From Mucilaginibacter aquariorum (GTDB taxonomy: Bacteria > Bacteroidota > Bacteroidia > Sphingobacteriales > Sphingobacteriaceae): a DNA stretch of 64,000 nucleotides. Positions 42,893 to 52,918 of the stretch are shown one piece after another (the first letter of the stretch is position 1; every line of letters starts with the position of its first letter). The DNA lies in the NCBI RefSeq assembly GCF_024498135.1, contig NZ_JANHOH010000001.1:868001-932000 (forward strand). Direction: 5' to 3'. The position numbers were made by a program, and so were the translations under genes. The notes beneath the pieces are model-generated. The model ran no database searches. It saw nothing but the letters and a program-made list of their open reading frames with translations, and was not told the origin of the DNA.

Positions 42893-45800
42893 TTAGTACT
42901 TCAATATGATGTACCCTGTTTTACGTTTTTCTTTTCCGGCTTTGTACTCAAGCGAGTAAAAATAGGTGCCAGGTTTTAATAAAGCACCATTTTTGTTAGA
43001 GTGACCATCAAATAAGTTCGAGCTGTTTTTACCGTAGTCTCTCGTCTCGAATACCAGGGCACCATTAGCGTTCATAATTGATAATTTATTACCGTTGTAA
43101 GCTGAGATACCTTCAATAGACAGGAAGTCGTTTGAACCATCACCATTTGGCGATACCCCCTGATGTACTACTACACCATCGTTATCTGTTGGATCCATTG
43201 GGTTAACCGCTTTATTTGCAAATAATAGTTTGCTATCTGCTCTGTCAACCATAAAGGTAGCCGGCCTGGTAGCTATTATGGTATAGGTCCTGGTCGTTAC
43301 ACCATTCTGTGCCGTTACCACAATATTAGCCATGGTGGTGCCTACACTTAATGGTATCGGGTTTGAAATTACACCACTTAATGCAGGCGTACCATTAATG
43401 GTCATGGTAGCATTTGCTTCCTTAAGCGTTGGTGTTAGTTTTATGCTTGCTGTACCCGGGCTTACAGATGTAGTGTACGTTACCTGACTTGATGTATTTT
43501 GCTGAATTGCCAATACAGAGCCCGGAGATATACTTATATGCGTTAGGCTGGCAATGTTGGAACCTGCGCGCGTTACGGCTATTGTGTACGTTTTAGTAGT
43601 TACTCCATCCTCTGCTGTTGCTACAACGTTAATATCATTGATGCCCACGTTTAATGGTATAGGATCTGAAGCTACACCGCTTAAAACCGGTGAACCATTA
43701 ACAGTTATACTACCATTTGCCCCTTTAAGAGTTGGTGTTAGTCTTATGCTTGCTGTAGCGTTACTTACAGAAGTGGTATATGCTACAAAGTTGTATGTGC
43801 TTTGCTGGATGGTAAGTACCGAACTTGGAGACACACTTATATATGACAAGCCTGCAAGACTGGAACCTGCACGACTAACTGCTATTTTATAAGTTTTAGT
43901 GGTTACATTATCTTCTGCTGTCACTACAATTTCTATCATTGTGGTACCGACGCCCAGTGATATAGGAGCCGAAGCAACACCGCTTAATATCGGTGAACCA
44001 TTAATAGTTATAGTACCATTTGTTTCTTTAAGTGTTGGTGTTAAGGTTATGCTTGTTGTACCCGTACCTACAGAAGTTGTGTACTCTACCAGTGTAGGTG
44101 TATTTTGCTGGATTGTAAGTATGGAGCTTGGAGATATATCTATAGATGACAGGCCGGCAATGGTAGAACCTGCACGGTTTACTGTTACCGTATAGGCCCT
44201 GGTGGCTACGCCATCCTCGGCAGTTGCTACAAGGTTAATTGTAGTGGCTCCCGCATTCAATGCTATCGGATTTGAAGCAACACCACTTAATGCTGGTGAA
44301 CCATTGATAGTTATGGTACCATTTGCTTCTTTAAGTGTTGGTGTTAAGGTTATGCTTGTAGTTGCCGGGCTTACAGAAGTTGTGTATTCTACCAATGTTG
44401 GTGTATTTTGCTGCACAACCAATATTGAGCCTGGGGTTATGCTTAAAAATGACAGGCCAGCTATAGTAGAACCGGTACGATTTACCGCCACTCTATAAGT
44501 TTTAGTAGTTACACCATTTTGTGCGGTTACAATTATATTAACCATAGTGACACCCACATTTAATGCTATCGGATTTGAAGGAACACCGCTTAATGCTGCC
44601 GTACCATTAATGGTCATGGTGGCATTGGCTTCTTTAAGTGTTGGCGTTAAGGTTATACTTGTTGTGCCTGAACTTACCGAAGTTGTGTATTCTACCAGCG
44701 TAGGTGTGTTTTGCTGGATTGCTAATATCGAGTTTGGAGATACTGTTATAAATGCCAGATTGGCGTTGTTTGACGCGGCACGAGTTACTTTTACTACATA
44801 CGTTTCAGAAATTGATCTGTCTTGTGCAAATACTTCTATATTAAATGTGTTTTCGCCAACAATTAATGAACGCGGCGGCGTAGAACCGGTTTCTACCGGA
44901 TTTCCATTGATCTTTATAAAACCATACATACTGGTGGTTACCGGGCTTAAAGCTATAGATTCAACAGTATTGGGTACAGAAACCGTATAGCTATGTCCTG
45001 CTGTAGTAAATGCAGGGCTTAATGTGCCTTCGCTTACGGTAAGGGCCGATAGCGTTGATATTGTTTCATAAGCGCGGGATACGGTAAGCGTATAATTTTT
45101 TGTGGTGGCGCCATCCTGTGCTGTTACTGTTATCGGTATTGGATTTTCGCCAGGGTAAACAGGTACTGCAACTGATGTACCCGATGTAGCATTCATATAA
45201 TTTACAGTTACGGTAGCAGTGGCATCCACAACAGTTGGCGTTAGCGTAATACTGGCCTGGCTGTTTGATACTAACATAGTATAATCAAGCGTGCTGGCAT
45301 CAAATACAGGGCCTATCGCACCTTCATCAACAGTTAAGCTTGCCAAATTGGCGTTTGTTGATGCCGGGTTAACTGTTAATATGCCATTAACAAAGCTAAA
45401 ATCGTAATTAATGCTTGTGGCATTGTTTACAATAATGGGATAATCTCCGGCAAGTGAACTATTATCCGCAAGGGTGCTTATGTTAACCGGTGTTGAAAAT
45501 ACCGATTCATCTTCACTGTTCTTAAAGCCCGTAATGACATAGGTAAGTGCGGGGTTAACCTGGCCAGCCACTTTTGTTTTATTATCAGCAGTAATAGTTA
45601 GTGGTGCCCTATCTATCTCTAAATAAGAAGGCTGAAAAGTTACAGTGTAATTGGGGTTGTTTATTGCTATAGTGCCTTGATTTGTAGCATGCACTCCAGC
45701 AGTCTCTCCTGCATCGCGTACCAGTGAACCGGTTATAGCATCACCGCTTAACAACGAACCAGCGGTAATATGATAAGTAAAATCTGGGTCAGTGTCACCA

Positions 45801-48800
45801 TATGTTTTATGAAGCACGTCTGCTGCTATAGTAACCTGCCTTGCTGCAATAGTAAAATCAGCGCCTGCAAAATTTAAACTATAATTACTGTTTAACGTAA
45901 GTGATCCCTGATTTATAACATAGATACCAGTACTTTCTCCCGCCCCCCTTGCTGGCGCCCCACTAAAGGTATCGCTACCTATTAACGCATCGGCAGTATA
46001 AGTTAACGTCGGATCTGCATCACCATAGATTTTGGTTTGAGCATTTGCTGTTACGTTAACAGTTTTGATACCGATAGTTAAGTTTGCTCCGGTAAAGTTT
46101 AAAGTATAATTACTGTTTAGTGCTAACGAGCCCTGTTTAATAGCATATATACCAACGGTTTCACCTGCATCTCGTGTTAACGAGCCCGTAAAACTATCGC
46201 CCGAGATTAACGCATCGGCAGTATAAGTGAAGGTAGGATCGGCATCACCATAAGTTTTGGTTTGCGCACTTGCTGTTACATTAACGGTTTTTGTACCGAT
46301 TGTTAAGTCAGATCCGGTAAAGTTTAAGGTATAGTTGCTGTTTAATGCTAACGAACCCTGGCTGATTACATGTGAACCAACGGTTTCACCCGCATCACGG
46401 ATTAACGAACCCGTAAAACTATCGCCCGAGATTAACGCATCGGCAGTATAAGTGAAGGTAGGATCGGCATCACCATAGGTTTTGGTTTGCGCATTTGCTG
46501 TTACAGTAATTGTTTTTGTACCTATAGTTAAGTTTGCACCTGTAAAGCTTAAAGTATAGTTGCTGCTTAAAGCAAGTGTCCCCTGGCTTATTGCATAGGT
46601 ACCAAAGTTTTCGCCTGTAGTGCGGGTTAATGCGCCGCTAAATGCATCGCCACTTATTAACGCTGCACTGGTGTCATAGGTTAGCGTTGGATCAGCATCG
46701 CCATAGGTTTTAGTTTGTGCGTTAGCAGTAACAGTAATAGGTTTAGCGGTAATAGCAAAGGTAACCGGCTCTATAGTGATATCATAGTTATTAGTTACGT
46801 TAGTACTGTTTGCGATATTAACTACAATTTTCCCACCCAAATTCACGGCATATGTACCCACACTCTCACCGGCAATACGGCCAAATTGGCCACTTGTACC
46901 ATCCCCGGATGCTATCGAACCGGCAGTTAACGAAAACGCGTTTCTGAAAGGTTCTGTATCACCGTAAACCTTGGTAAGACTTACCGGTTTCATGGTAATT
47001 GGCCTTTTAGTAATAGTTAAGTTAGCACCAACAAATGTTAGGTTGTAATTGGCACTTAAAGCTAATGTACCTTGTGTAATAGCATAATCGCCTATATTGT
47101 TACCGACAGCGGTCCTGGTTAAGGCACCGGTGAAGGTATCACCAGATACAAGTGCACCACTGGTTACCGAATAAGTGAAAACAGGGTCGGCATTTCCATA
47201 AATTTTAGTTTGTGCATTGGCAGTAGCCGTTATAGCAGCCTTGCTTACGCTTAAAGCTTGTACAACATTACTTGCCGGTGAGGTATTCACATCCCCTGCT
47301 TGTGAAGCTGTGATATTAGCCGTACCTGCACCTACAATATGGATATTACCGCTTACAATAGTTGCAACGGCGGTATTATCACTACTGTAGCTAACCACAA
47401 GGCCGCTGCTTGCTGTTGCCCCTGGTGAAAAATCAGCATTGCCATAGGTTTTGGCGGGCAACGTGTTAAATGTAATATTTTGCGGATTTGTTGCCCTGGT
47501 TACAGTGACAGTATATGTTTTTGTAGTAGAACCATCTTGCGCAGTTACTATAGTAGTAATAACATTACTACCAACGTTTAAACTGATACTACCAGAGGCT
47601 GAACCTGAATTTACCACTACACCATTTACTTTAATGCTTGCATTTGCATTGTTTTTGGTTGGTGTAACCGTAATAGTTGAATTAGCATTTGCTACCGAAG
47701 CAGTATAGGTAATTGTGCCTGCAGAAAACGACGGGGTTAATGTACCTGCGCTTAATGATAGACCCGAAAGGTTTGCATCATTTGAAAGTGTTGCGAATGT
47801 AGTTACCGAACCATAAGCTGTTCCTGCACCGCTGATTGCGTAAGATCGTACATAGTATGTTGTTGAGGAACTAAGACCGGATATACTTGCTGAGAATACA
47901 CCTGTACCGGTTCCATTTGCCGCCTGTGTAACTCCACTCCCTCCTATTATAGGTGAAGTATTGCTGCTGCTATATACAACTCCACGGGCCGTTACGCTTG
48001 CGTCGCTCCGGGTTACAGTACCGCCTAATGTAGCCGATGCTGATGATATACTGGCAGCAGAAGCTGTTGTAATGGTTGGCAACGCAGGCACATTCATAGA
48101 TGTTACTACCCTTGTAGAAGCATATGAGCTTAACGAAATCACACTTACGACATTCCCAGAACTAAGATCAACAGTTTTTATAGCTTTATTAGCGGTTGCA
48201 CCTTCATAAACAAATGCGCGGTTGTTACCTATATCTAACGCAAACAATACAGGCGAACCTGTCAGAGCACTTTTTATAACTGTTGTATTTGTGCCGTCGG
48301 GTTTAACTTTGGTTAAAGCATCTGTAACAGCAACATTAAGGGCAATATCATCTGAGGTTAGATAATATAAAAAATCTGTGTTGGCATCATAAGCTATTTC
48401 TTTGACTGTACCAGCATTTACAGTTGCAGACTGGGTTGTTGTACCAGAACTTAGGCTAACTGTTTTAATACCGCGTGCGGCAGGTAATGATTCGTACACA
48501 AATACCCGGTTATTAGCAGGATCAAGGGCCAGGTATAATGGAGAAGGTGTAAACGCGGATGCAATTACCGTTTGGCCGGTACCATCAGGTTTAACACGTA
48601 CAAGTGCATCTGTAGCGGTTGTACTAAGCGCCGATCCATCGGTAGTAAGGTAATAAATGTAATCGTTTACCGCATCGTACTTTAAGGCATTTACATTACT
48701 GATACCCGCCAATACCCCAAAACTTGTAATAACTGCACCTGTGGTGGCATTTAAAACCTTAATTGACCTATTTGCTGCAATAGCTTCATATACAAAGATC

Positions 48801-49066
48801 CGGTTATTAGCCAAATCTAACGCCGAATAGGTGGGCGACACTGCAATACTACCTACTATTGTTGTATTTGAAGATCCATCGTAGTTAGCGCGCAATAACG
48901 CGTCGTCGGCATCAGCAGCACTAATACTGCCTGCGGTTGTGACGTAATACACTTGCGCCTGGCTTTGCCCGCTTATGCTTATAAGCACCAAAACAAACAA
49001 AGCTGCTAAAACGGATCTGATATCCTTCGCCAGCAGGTTTTTCAATGTGGGTAAAAGTTTTTTCAT
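42893..49066 (-). CDS. giant secreted repeat adhesin with MBG and cadherin-like domains and type B T9SS sorting domain
   Basis: 2057 residues. A signal peptide (LAALFVLVLISISGQSQAQ) precedes a beta-propeller-like N-terminal region (~38-330; NNRIFVYEA repeats) and a fibronectin-like domain (~332-425). A cadherin-like beta-sandwich unit (~430-525), an Ig-like unit and seven or more MBG-type repeats (~610-1160, TANAQTKTYGDADPT) follow. Then come more cadherin-like units, five near-identical 101-residue repeats (~1430-1935) and a CHU_C sorting domain from ~1960 (VSPNGDGSNDFLSIEG ... FDGHSNKNG). It is exported by type IX secretion and held at the surface with the adjacent PorP/SprF. Role: adhesion or gliding. 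Confidence 0.92.
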   Translation of the reverse strand: MKKLLPTLKNLLAKDIRSVLAALFVLVLISISGQSQAQVYYVTTAGSISAADADDALLRANYDGSSNTTIVGSIAVSPTYSALDLANNRIFVYEAIAANRSIKVLNATTGAVITSFGVLAGISNVNALKYDAVNDYIYYLTTDGSALSTTATDALVRVKPDGTGQTVIASAFTPSPLYLALDPANNRVFVYESLPAARGIKTVSLSSGTTTQSATVNAGTVKEIAYDANTDFLYYLTSDDIALNVAVTDALTKVKPDGTNTTVIKSALTGSPVLFALDIGNNRAFVYEGATANKAIKTVDLSSGNVVSVISLSSYASTRVVTSMNVPALPTITTASAASISSASATLGGTVTRSDASVTARGVVYSSSNTSPIIGGSGVTQAANGTGTGVFSASISGLSSSTTYYVRSYAISGAGTAYGSVTTFATLSNDANLSGLSLSAGTLTPSFSAGTITYTASVANANSTITVTPTKNNANASIKVNGVVVNSGSASGSISLNVGSNVITTIVTAQDGSTTKTYTVTVTRATNPQNITFNTLPAKTYGNADFSPGATASSGLVVSYSSDNTAVATIVSGNIHIVGAGTANITASQAGDVNTSPASNVVQALSVSKAAITATANAQTKIYGNADPVFTYSVTSGALVSGDTFTGALTRTAVGNNIGDYAITQGTLALSANYNLTFVGANLTITKRPITMKPVSLTKVYGDTEPFRNAFSLTAGSIASGDGTSGQFGRIAGESVGTYAVNLGGKIVVNIANSTNVTNNYDITIEPVTFAITAKPITVTANAQTKTYGDADPTLTYDTSAALISGDAFSGALTRTTGENFGTYAISQGTLALSSNYTLSFTGANLTIGTKTITVTANAQTKTYGDADPTFTYTADALISGDSFTGSLIRDAGETVGSHVISQGSLALNSNYTLNFTGSDLTIGTKTVNVTASAQTKTYGDADPTFTYTADALISGDSFTGSLTRDAGETVGIYAIKQGSLALNSNYTLNFTGANLTIGIKTVNVTANAQTKIYGDADPTLTYTADALIGSDTFSGAPARGAGESTGIYVINQGSLTLNSNYSLNFAGADFTIAARQVTIAADVLHKTYGDTDPDFTYHITAGSLLSGDAITGSLVRDAGETAGVHATNQGTIAINNPNYTVTFQPSYLEIDRAPLTITADNKTKVAGQVNPALTYVITGFKNSEDESVFSTPVNISTLADNSSLAGDYPIIVNNATSINYDFSFVNGILTVNPASTNANLASLTVDEGAIGPVFDASTLDYTMLVSNSQASITLTPTVVDATATVTVNYMNATSGTSVAVPVYPGENPIPITVTAQDGATTKNYTLTVSRAYETISTLSALTVSEGTLSPAFTTAGHSYTVSVPNTVESIALSPVTTSMYGFIKINGNPVETGSTPPRSLIVGENTFNIEVFAQDRSISETYVVKVTRAASNNANLAFITVSPNSILAIQQNTPTLVEYTTSVSSGTTSITLTPTLKEANATMTINGTAALSGVPSNPIALNVGVTMVNIIVTAQNGVTTKTYRVAVNRTGSTIAGLSFLSITPGSILVVQQNTPTLVEYTTSVSPATTSITLTPTLKEANGTITINGSPALSGVASNPIALNAGATTINLVATAEDGVATRAYTVTVNRAGSTIAGLSSIDISPSSILTIQQNTPTLVEYTTSVGTGTTSITLTPTLKETNGTITINGSPILSGVASAPISLGVGTTMIEIVVTAEDNVTTKTYKIAVSRAGSSLAGLSYISVSPSSVLTIQQSTYNFVAYTTSVSNATASIRLTPTLKGANGSITVNGSPVLSGVASDPIPLNVGINDINVVATAEDGVTTKTYTIAVTRAGSNIASLTHISISPGSVLAIQQNTSSQVTYTTSVSPGTASIKLTPTLKEANATMTINGTPALSGVISNPIPLSVGTTMANIVVTAQNGVTTRTYTIIATRPATFMVDRADSKLLFANKAVNPMDPTDNDGVVVHQGVSPNGDGSNDFLSIEGISAYNGNKLSIMNANGALVFETRDYGKNSSNLFDGHSNKNGALLKPGTYFYSLEYKAGKEKRKTGYIILKY
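43270..44780. repeat. five tandem 303-bp repeats in the adhesin
   Basis: Each unit encodes 101 residues of the form GSTIAGLSFLSITPGSILVV ... TAEDGVATRAYTVTVNRA. Copies share long stretches of DNA, for example the segment encoding ITLTPTLKEANGTITINGSP. The opposite strand also carries open frames of about 98 codons at the repeat period, a by-product of codon pattern. Such repeats vary in number between strains. Confidence 0.85.
45840..46745. repeat. four tandem 225-bp MBG repeats in the adhesin
   Basis: Units of 75 residues (TANAQTKTYGDADPTFTY start). Two of them share about 78 bases almost unchanged at 46191-46268 and 46416-46493. The high DNA identity suggests recent duplication or gene conversion. 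Confidence 0.8.
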
Positions 49067-49113
49067 GATAAGGTATTAAGTATAGGTTAGGTTATATTTT
49101 ACCGGCAATGCCG

Positions 49114-50034
49114 TTATAGATTACTAATGAATGCCTGCCCTGTTTTTAAACCATAAAAACCTGCATGCCGGGCCGGGATACAAGTATTGTTTATGTTGAA
49201 AAAGTTAATGTTTAGTGCTTCGTTATTTATGCAGGCCACATTGAACTTGTTATTTGCTATATTGATTGTGCCGGGTATGCTATTCGCTTTTTCCAAAGCT
49301 ATTTCGGCATCTAATATTTTTAATTCGTACCCGTTTATTAAAGTGCTTACACCGTTATTCCACGATGTGCACGCTTTTATCAGGTCAAGTATTTCTTTCG
49401 CTTCCATGTTTTCCCAGTTCACCATTACATCGGCCAGCTGGGGCCTTTTGTAATATTGGGCCTGGGTTTCGTCTTGCGCTTTTGCATTTAATGGCTGCTT
49501 CCTGCTCAGCTTATCAAGTATCTCAAACACTCCCTTAACCTGCAGCTCGCTAAACGCTTGGTTTATATAGTTATATGTATGATATACTTCGTTCTTAATG
49601 CTCTGCTCCCAGATAACCGCACCGCTATCCAGTTTATTACTTAATTGGTGTATGGCTAAGCCTAATTGTGCTTCTCCGTTTTTTAACTGCCAAAAAACCG
49701 GCGATGGCCCCCTGTATTGCGGTAGTTTACCAAAGTGTATGTTATATATTCCTTTTGGCACACCACTTAATTCTTCAACAACAACTTTATGGTTATAACC
49801 GGTAAAAAATATCACATCCGGTTCGTGCAGTTGCTGCCAGTTGTAAAGCTCATTCTTATCATCTTCTGCATAGAATTGTATATTATTCGCTCTGCAAAAG
49901 CTGGCTAAATCATTAATACTGATATCAGTATGGGCAGATTTACCAAAGTATAACATAACCCCTGCCTTGTTACTGCTTAGGTATGAAAGCAGGGGTATGC
50001 ATATTTTTGAATTTGATACTATACCAATTTTCAT
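49114..50034 (-). CDS. formyltransferase-fold protein (Fmt-like)
   Basis: 306 residues. The catalytic triad of formyltransferases is preserved: Asn98 and His100 in NIHFGKLPQYRGPSP and Asp136 in NKLDSGAVI. The C-terminal part (~200-306) is a second domain like the OB fold of Fmt. It is not the housekeeping Fmt (no SLLP signature; divergent N-terminus). Enzymes of this type formylate sugar amines or other amines. It lies between a surface adhesin and a tail-collar gene, suggesting a role in the cell surface, but the substrate is unknown. Confidence 0.82.
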   Translation of the reverse strand: MKIGIVSNSKICIPLLSYLSSNKAGVMLYFGKSAHTDISINDLASFCRANNIQFYAEDDKNELYNWQQLHEPDVIFFTGYNHKVVVEELSGVPKGIYNIHFGKLPQYRGPSPVFWQLKNGEAQLGLAIHQLSNKLDSGAVIWEQSIKNEVYHTYNYINQAFSELQVKGVFEILDKLSRKQPLNAKAQDETQAQYYKRPQLADVMVNWENMEAKEILDLIKACTSWNNGVSTLINGYELKILDAEIALEKANSIPGTINIANNKFNVACINNEALNINFFNINNTCIPARHAGFYGLKTGQAFISNL

Positions 50035-50075
50035 CGGTACCTATCAAAAATCATTAGAATTTTGATCATTGACTA

Positions 50076-50618
50076 TTACGGTCTTGATGGGTATATACCC
50101 TGCCAGGCTATAATAAAGTTTATGCCTAAAACAGGCTGTACGATGTTTAACGGCTGGCTTCCACCCGCTGGCGTAAGTGCTGCTGGGTTTAATGTTGAAC
50201 CTGCCGTAGCAGTAGCCGAATAAAATGGATAAGGTTCGCCAGTTTCAGCATTGGCATTAAAACCTAAAAATCCATTTGTTGCAAAGCCCTGGCTTGGGGC
50301 TACCGAGTTAACATTAACAGTGTGCGTGTGTGCAGGCATTTGCAGTGTTGTTATATTAGCATTTTCTACACCGGCAGTTTGCCCAACTTCGTAACGTGAC
50401 ACATTGATTCCTTGTCCGTTGCCTGAGTGTACCGGCGCACGACCTCTAAGATCGGGTACTTTAAAGGTTTGCACACCATCGCCGCCGTAATTTGTTCCTA
50501 ACAATGAGAACAATGCTGCGTACTGTGAAATAGGAAGGGTTGAGCCATCACAAAAAAACCAGCCATTTGGCGCAAAAGTGCCTGCGAAAATTCTAACTTC
50601 TCCAAGAATTGGATCCAT
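50076..50618 (-). CDS. tail-collar domain protein (microcystin-dependent protein type)
   Basis: 180 residues. MDPILGEVRIFAGTFAPNGW and FFCDGSTLPISQYAALFSLL, then GTNYGGDGVQTFKVPDLRGR are the phage tail collar (Collar/MdpB) pattern, followed by a Gly/Asn/Ser-rich end with AHTHTVNVN and VLGINFIIAWQGIYPSR. Chromosomal copies like this are found in many bacteria without a phage. There are no other phage genes here. It is upstream of the formyltransferase, in the same direction. Confidence 0.85.
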   Translation of the reverse strand: MDPILGEVRIFAGTFAPNGWFFCDGSTLPISQYAALFSLLGTNYGGDGVQTFKVPDLRGRAPVHSGNGQGINVSRYEVGQTAGVENANITTLQMPAHTHTVNVNSVAPSQGFATNGFLGFNANAETGEPYPFYSATATAGSTLNPAALTPAGGSQPLNIVQPVLGINFIIAWQGIYPSRP

Positions 50619-50907
50619 AATAGTGATAAGGTTTAGGGTTAAAAGTTTTTGTTAAATATTTAGTAAATATATATCAATTTAGGTTGTATGCAATAAAAAA
50701 TTAATTATAACGTTAAGAGACACCTTCATAGAATAATATTCTTTCCTCCCTTAAAATTCACTTAACAAAACTCAATTAAATTTTACAAATAGTATAGGGT
50801 GAAAACAGCTTTTTTTAATGCTTGTTTAAGTGAAAAAAAGGCAAAGCATTAATTTGCTTATCTGTATATAAATAGTGACTTTCGGTAAACTTAAATCCGA
50901 AACAATT

Positions 50908-51495
50908 ATGTCACTCAAAAGATCCCTATTCTGCGTTGCTATTGCCGCATTAACATTTAGCGCCTGCCAAAACCAACATGCCGACCTAACTACCGCTGCC
51001 CCAGGCTTTAATTACGATAGCTTAAGTTATAAAATGGCTAAAGCCTATGTAAAAAACTACGAAAAACATGCCGGAACTGTAGATTCCAGCTATGAGGAAA
51101 AAGGAGCAAATAAAATAAAAAAGAGGCCGAACACACGTTGTGTATGGTTCAGTGCCGATAGGTTACAGGCCCTGCTTACCAAAATTAAAAGTGAAGATGG
51201 TGATGGTGTCCGCTTTTACCTGGCAAGCTATGATAGCATTTATCCTAAATCAATTGGTGGCCTTACTCCTCCACGCCCTTATTGGGGATATAACACCTTA
51301 GTAATGGTATCTACTAAAGACAGTACAAACCAGGTTAACCAAAAATTTCACCGCGATTATTATACGAGCCAAACAGGCACAAATGCAAACAAACCAATGC
51401 TGGGCTTTATAGTAGGCGGTACACCAGAAAATCGCGGAGAGCTTTGCCCGCCGCCAAGAGATTGTGGTGCTACAGGCGCAACTCTTCTTCCCTAA
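50908..51495 (+). CDS. small lipoprotein of a two-component operon
   Basis: 195 residues. I use ATG 50908 because it gives MSLKRSLFCVAIAALTFSAC, a lipobox with Cys20. The rest is a soluble domain with KIKSEDGDGVRFYLASYDSI and a Cys-Pro tail (GELCPPPRDCG). The gene is 9 bases upstream of the membrane protein and shares its transcript with the histidine kinase and regulator, so it may be a sensor or target. Unknown family. Confidence 0.8.
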   Translation: MSLKRSLFCVAIAALTFSACQNQHADLTTAAPGFNYDSLSYKMAKAYVKNYEKHAGTVDSSYEEKGANKIKKRPNTRCVWFSADRLQALLTKIKSEDGDGVRFYLASYDSIYPKSIGGLTPPRPYWGYNTLVMVSTKDSTNQVNQKFHRDYYTSQTGTNANKPMLGFIVGGTPENRGELCPPPRDCGATGATLLP

Positions 51496-51504
51496 TAAAC
51501 AACT

Positions 51505-52170
51505 ATGATATTTATTACCGTTAACACAGTATCAGAGTTATTATGCCTCCTGGCCGCAATTGTTTTCTTAAACAAAGAGAAAACCACGGCCTGGAGGCTG
51601 TTTATTCCGTTTTTACTGTTAACCTGTATTGTTGAAGTAGCAGGTATATACATACGCGAGTTTGTACATACTTCAAACTATGCACTATATAATGTATATG
51701 TATTGTTTGAATGTGGCTTTACCAGCTATTTCTTTTTTTACCTGTATAAAGCCTATCACTATAAACCAATATGGCTGTTTACCTGGCTTGGCCTGTTTGC
51801 TGTTATGTATATTATAGATTTACTGCACCATAACTTTGGCCAGTTTGTATCAACTACAGCATCGGTAATGTCGGTAGTATTTGTATTAGCAAGCCTGTAT
51901 TTTTACTACCTTAAACTAAAGGATGAGCATTTTGAACCGTTGATATTTTCGGCCCCGTTTTGGTGGGTTAGCGGCACATTATTCTTTTATTTTGGAAGCA
52001 CCGCGTGTAATAATTTTTTAGATTACCTGTCCGAATATGAAAGAATCACCTTTAGCCGGTCTATCAGGTATATAATTTATAATATTTTAGATATTGTCAT
52101 GTACATTTTCTGGTCATACGCTTTCATATGCAGATATCGTCAAAGGAAGTCATCTCCCTCATTGGGTTAA
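51505..52170 (+). CDS. multi-pass membrane protein next to the histidine kinase
   Basis: 221 residues with about seven hydrophobic segments (LLCLLAAIVFLN, FIPFLLLTCIVEVAGIYI, VYVLFECGFTSYFFFYLY, LFTWLGLFAVMYIIDLL, VMSVVFVLASLYFYYL, APFWWVSGTLFFYFGS, IVMYIFWSYAFI). It has no known catalytic motif. Its last 43 bases overlap the histidine kinase start, so the proteins are coupled; it may act as a separate membrane sensor. Confidence 0.75.
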   Translation: MIFITVNTVSELLCLLAAIVFLNKEKTTAWRLFIPFLLLTCIVEVAGIYIREFVHTSNYALYNVYVLFECGFTSYFFFYLYKAYHYKPIWLFTWLGLFAVMYIIDLLHHNFGQFVSTTASVMSVVFVLASLYFYYLKLKDEHFEPLIFSAPFWWVSGTLFFYFGSTACNNFLDYLSEYERITFSRSIRYIIYNILDIVMYIFWSYAFICRYRQRKSSPSLG

Positions 52171-52916
52171 CATCCATTATATTCTTAATTGCGCCTTTGT
52201 TCCTTATTCTGTATGTATTATCATATAACCGCAGAAAAAAGAAACACCAGGAGGAAACTGTTATGATGCAACAGAATTTTGAAAACGAGCTGCTTAAAAC
52301 CCAGATGGAGGTACAAGAACAAACCTTAAAAACGGTTGCTTACGATTTGCACGATAATATTGGCCAGTTGCTTAGCCTTACCACCATCACCTTAAGTTCT
52401 ATCAACATAAACGACAACCAAAACACCGCAGAAAAAATAGCTTTAGTGGAAGCCCTTACCTTAAGATCTATAAAAGAGGTAAAGGCATTATCACGCCTGC
52501 TGCATGGTGAAGAAATAGTAAGCCGGGGATTAAAAGCCGCTATTGAATTTGAACTGGAGTGGTTAAAGCGACTGGACAGGTTTAAAGTGAACTTTGAGCA
52601 TAATAATGTTTTTTTCACTGGTGATAACGCTAAAGAAACCATACTCTTTAGACTGTTTCAGGAGATAATCAATAACATTATTCAGCATGCTAAAGCAACC
52701 GAAATACTTATTAGGTTAGAAGTAATTGAAGATAATTTCAGGCTAACTATACGCGATAATGGAGTTGGTTTTGATGTAGATGAGATATTAAAGCGAAAAG
52801 CAGGCATGGGCCTGCATAACATTGTAAAAAGAAGCATCATGATAAATGGCTCAGCTTCTATAATTTCTATCCCTTTAAATGGGGCAACAATAACTATAAA
52901 CGTACCGTACAAATAA
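52128..52916 (+). CDS. NarL/LiaS-type sensor histidine kinase
   Basis: 262 residues. One membrane segment (VISLIGLTSIIFLIAPLFLI, ~8-31), a short linker, the HisKA_3 dimerisation helix with the phospho-acceptor His75 in AYDLHDNIGQLLS, and a HATPase_c domain (EIINNIIQHAKAT with the N-box, DNGVGFD with the G1 box, GMGLHNIVKRS). There is no sensing domain, so the membrane protein or lipoprotein upstream may supply it. The LuxR-type regulator follows after 2 bases. Confidence 0.93.
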   Translation: MQISSKEVISLIGLTSIIFLIAPLFLILYVLSYNRRKKKHQEETVMMQQNFENELLKTQMEVQEQTLKTVAYDLHDNIGQLLSLTTITLSSININDNQNTAEKIALVEALTLRSIKEVKALSRLLHGEEIVSRGLKAAIEFELEWLKRLDRFKVNFEHNNVFFTGDNAKETILFRLFQEIINNIIQHAKATEILIRLEVIEDNFRLTIRDNGVGFDVDEILKRKAGMGLHNIVKRSIMINGSASIISIPLNGATITINVPYK

Positions 52917-52918
52917 CA

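Noticed and set aside
43554..44990. Row of ~98-147-codon open frames on the plus strand inside the adhesin gene
   Set aside because: They repeat at the same period as the 303-bp repeat and are antisense to an obvious adhesin; they reflect codon periodicity only.
49311..49323. CTAATATTTTTAA, a 12 of 13 match to the SOS-type operator core
   Set aside because: It lies inside the formyltransferase coding sequence and lacks the right-hand TTAG arm.
50076..50618. Tail-collar protein as evidence of a prophage
   Set aside because: No capsid, portal, terminase or integrase genes are nearby; chromosomal collar-domain proteins are common.
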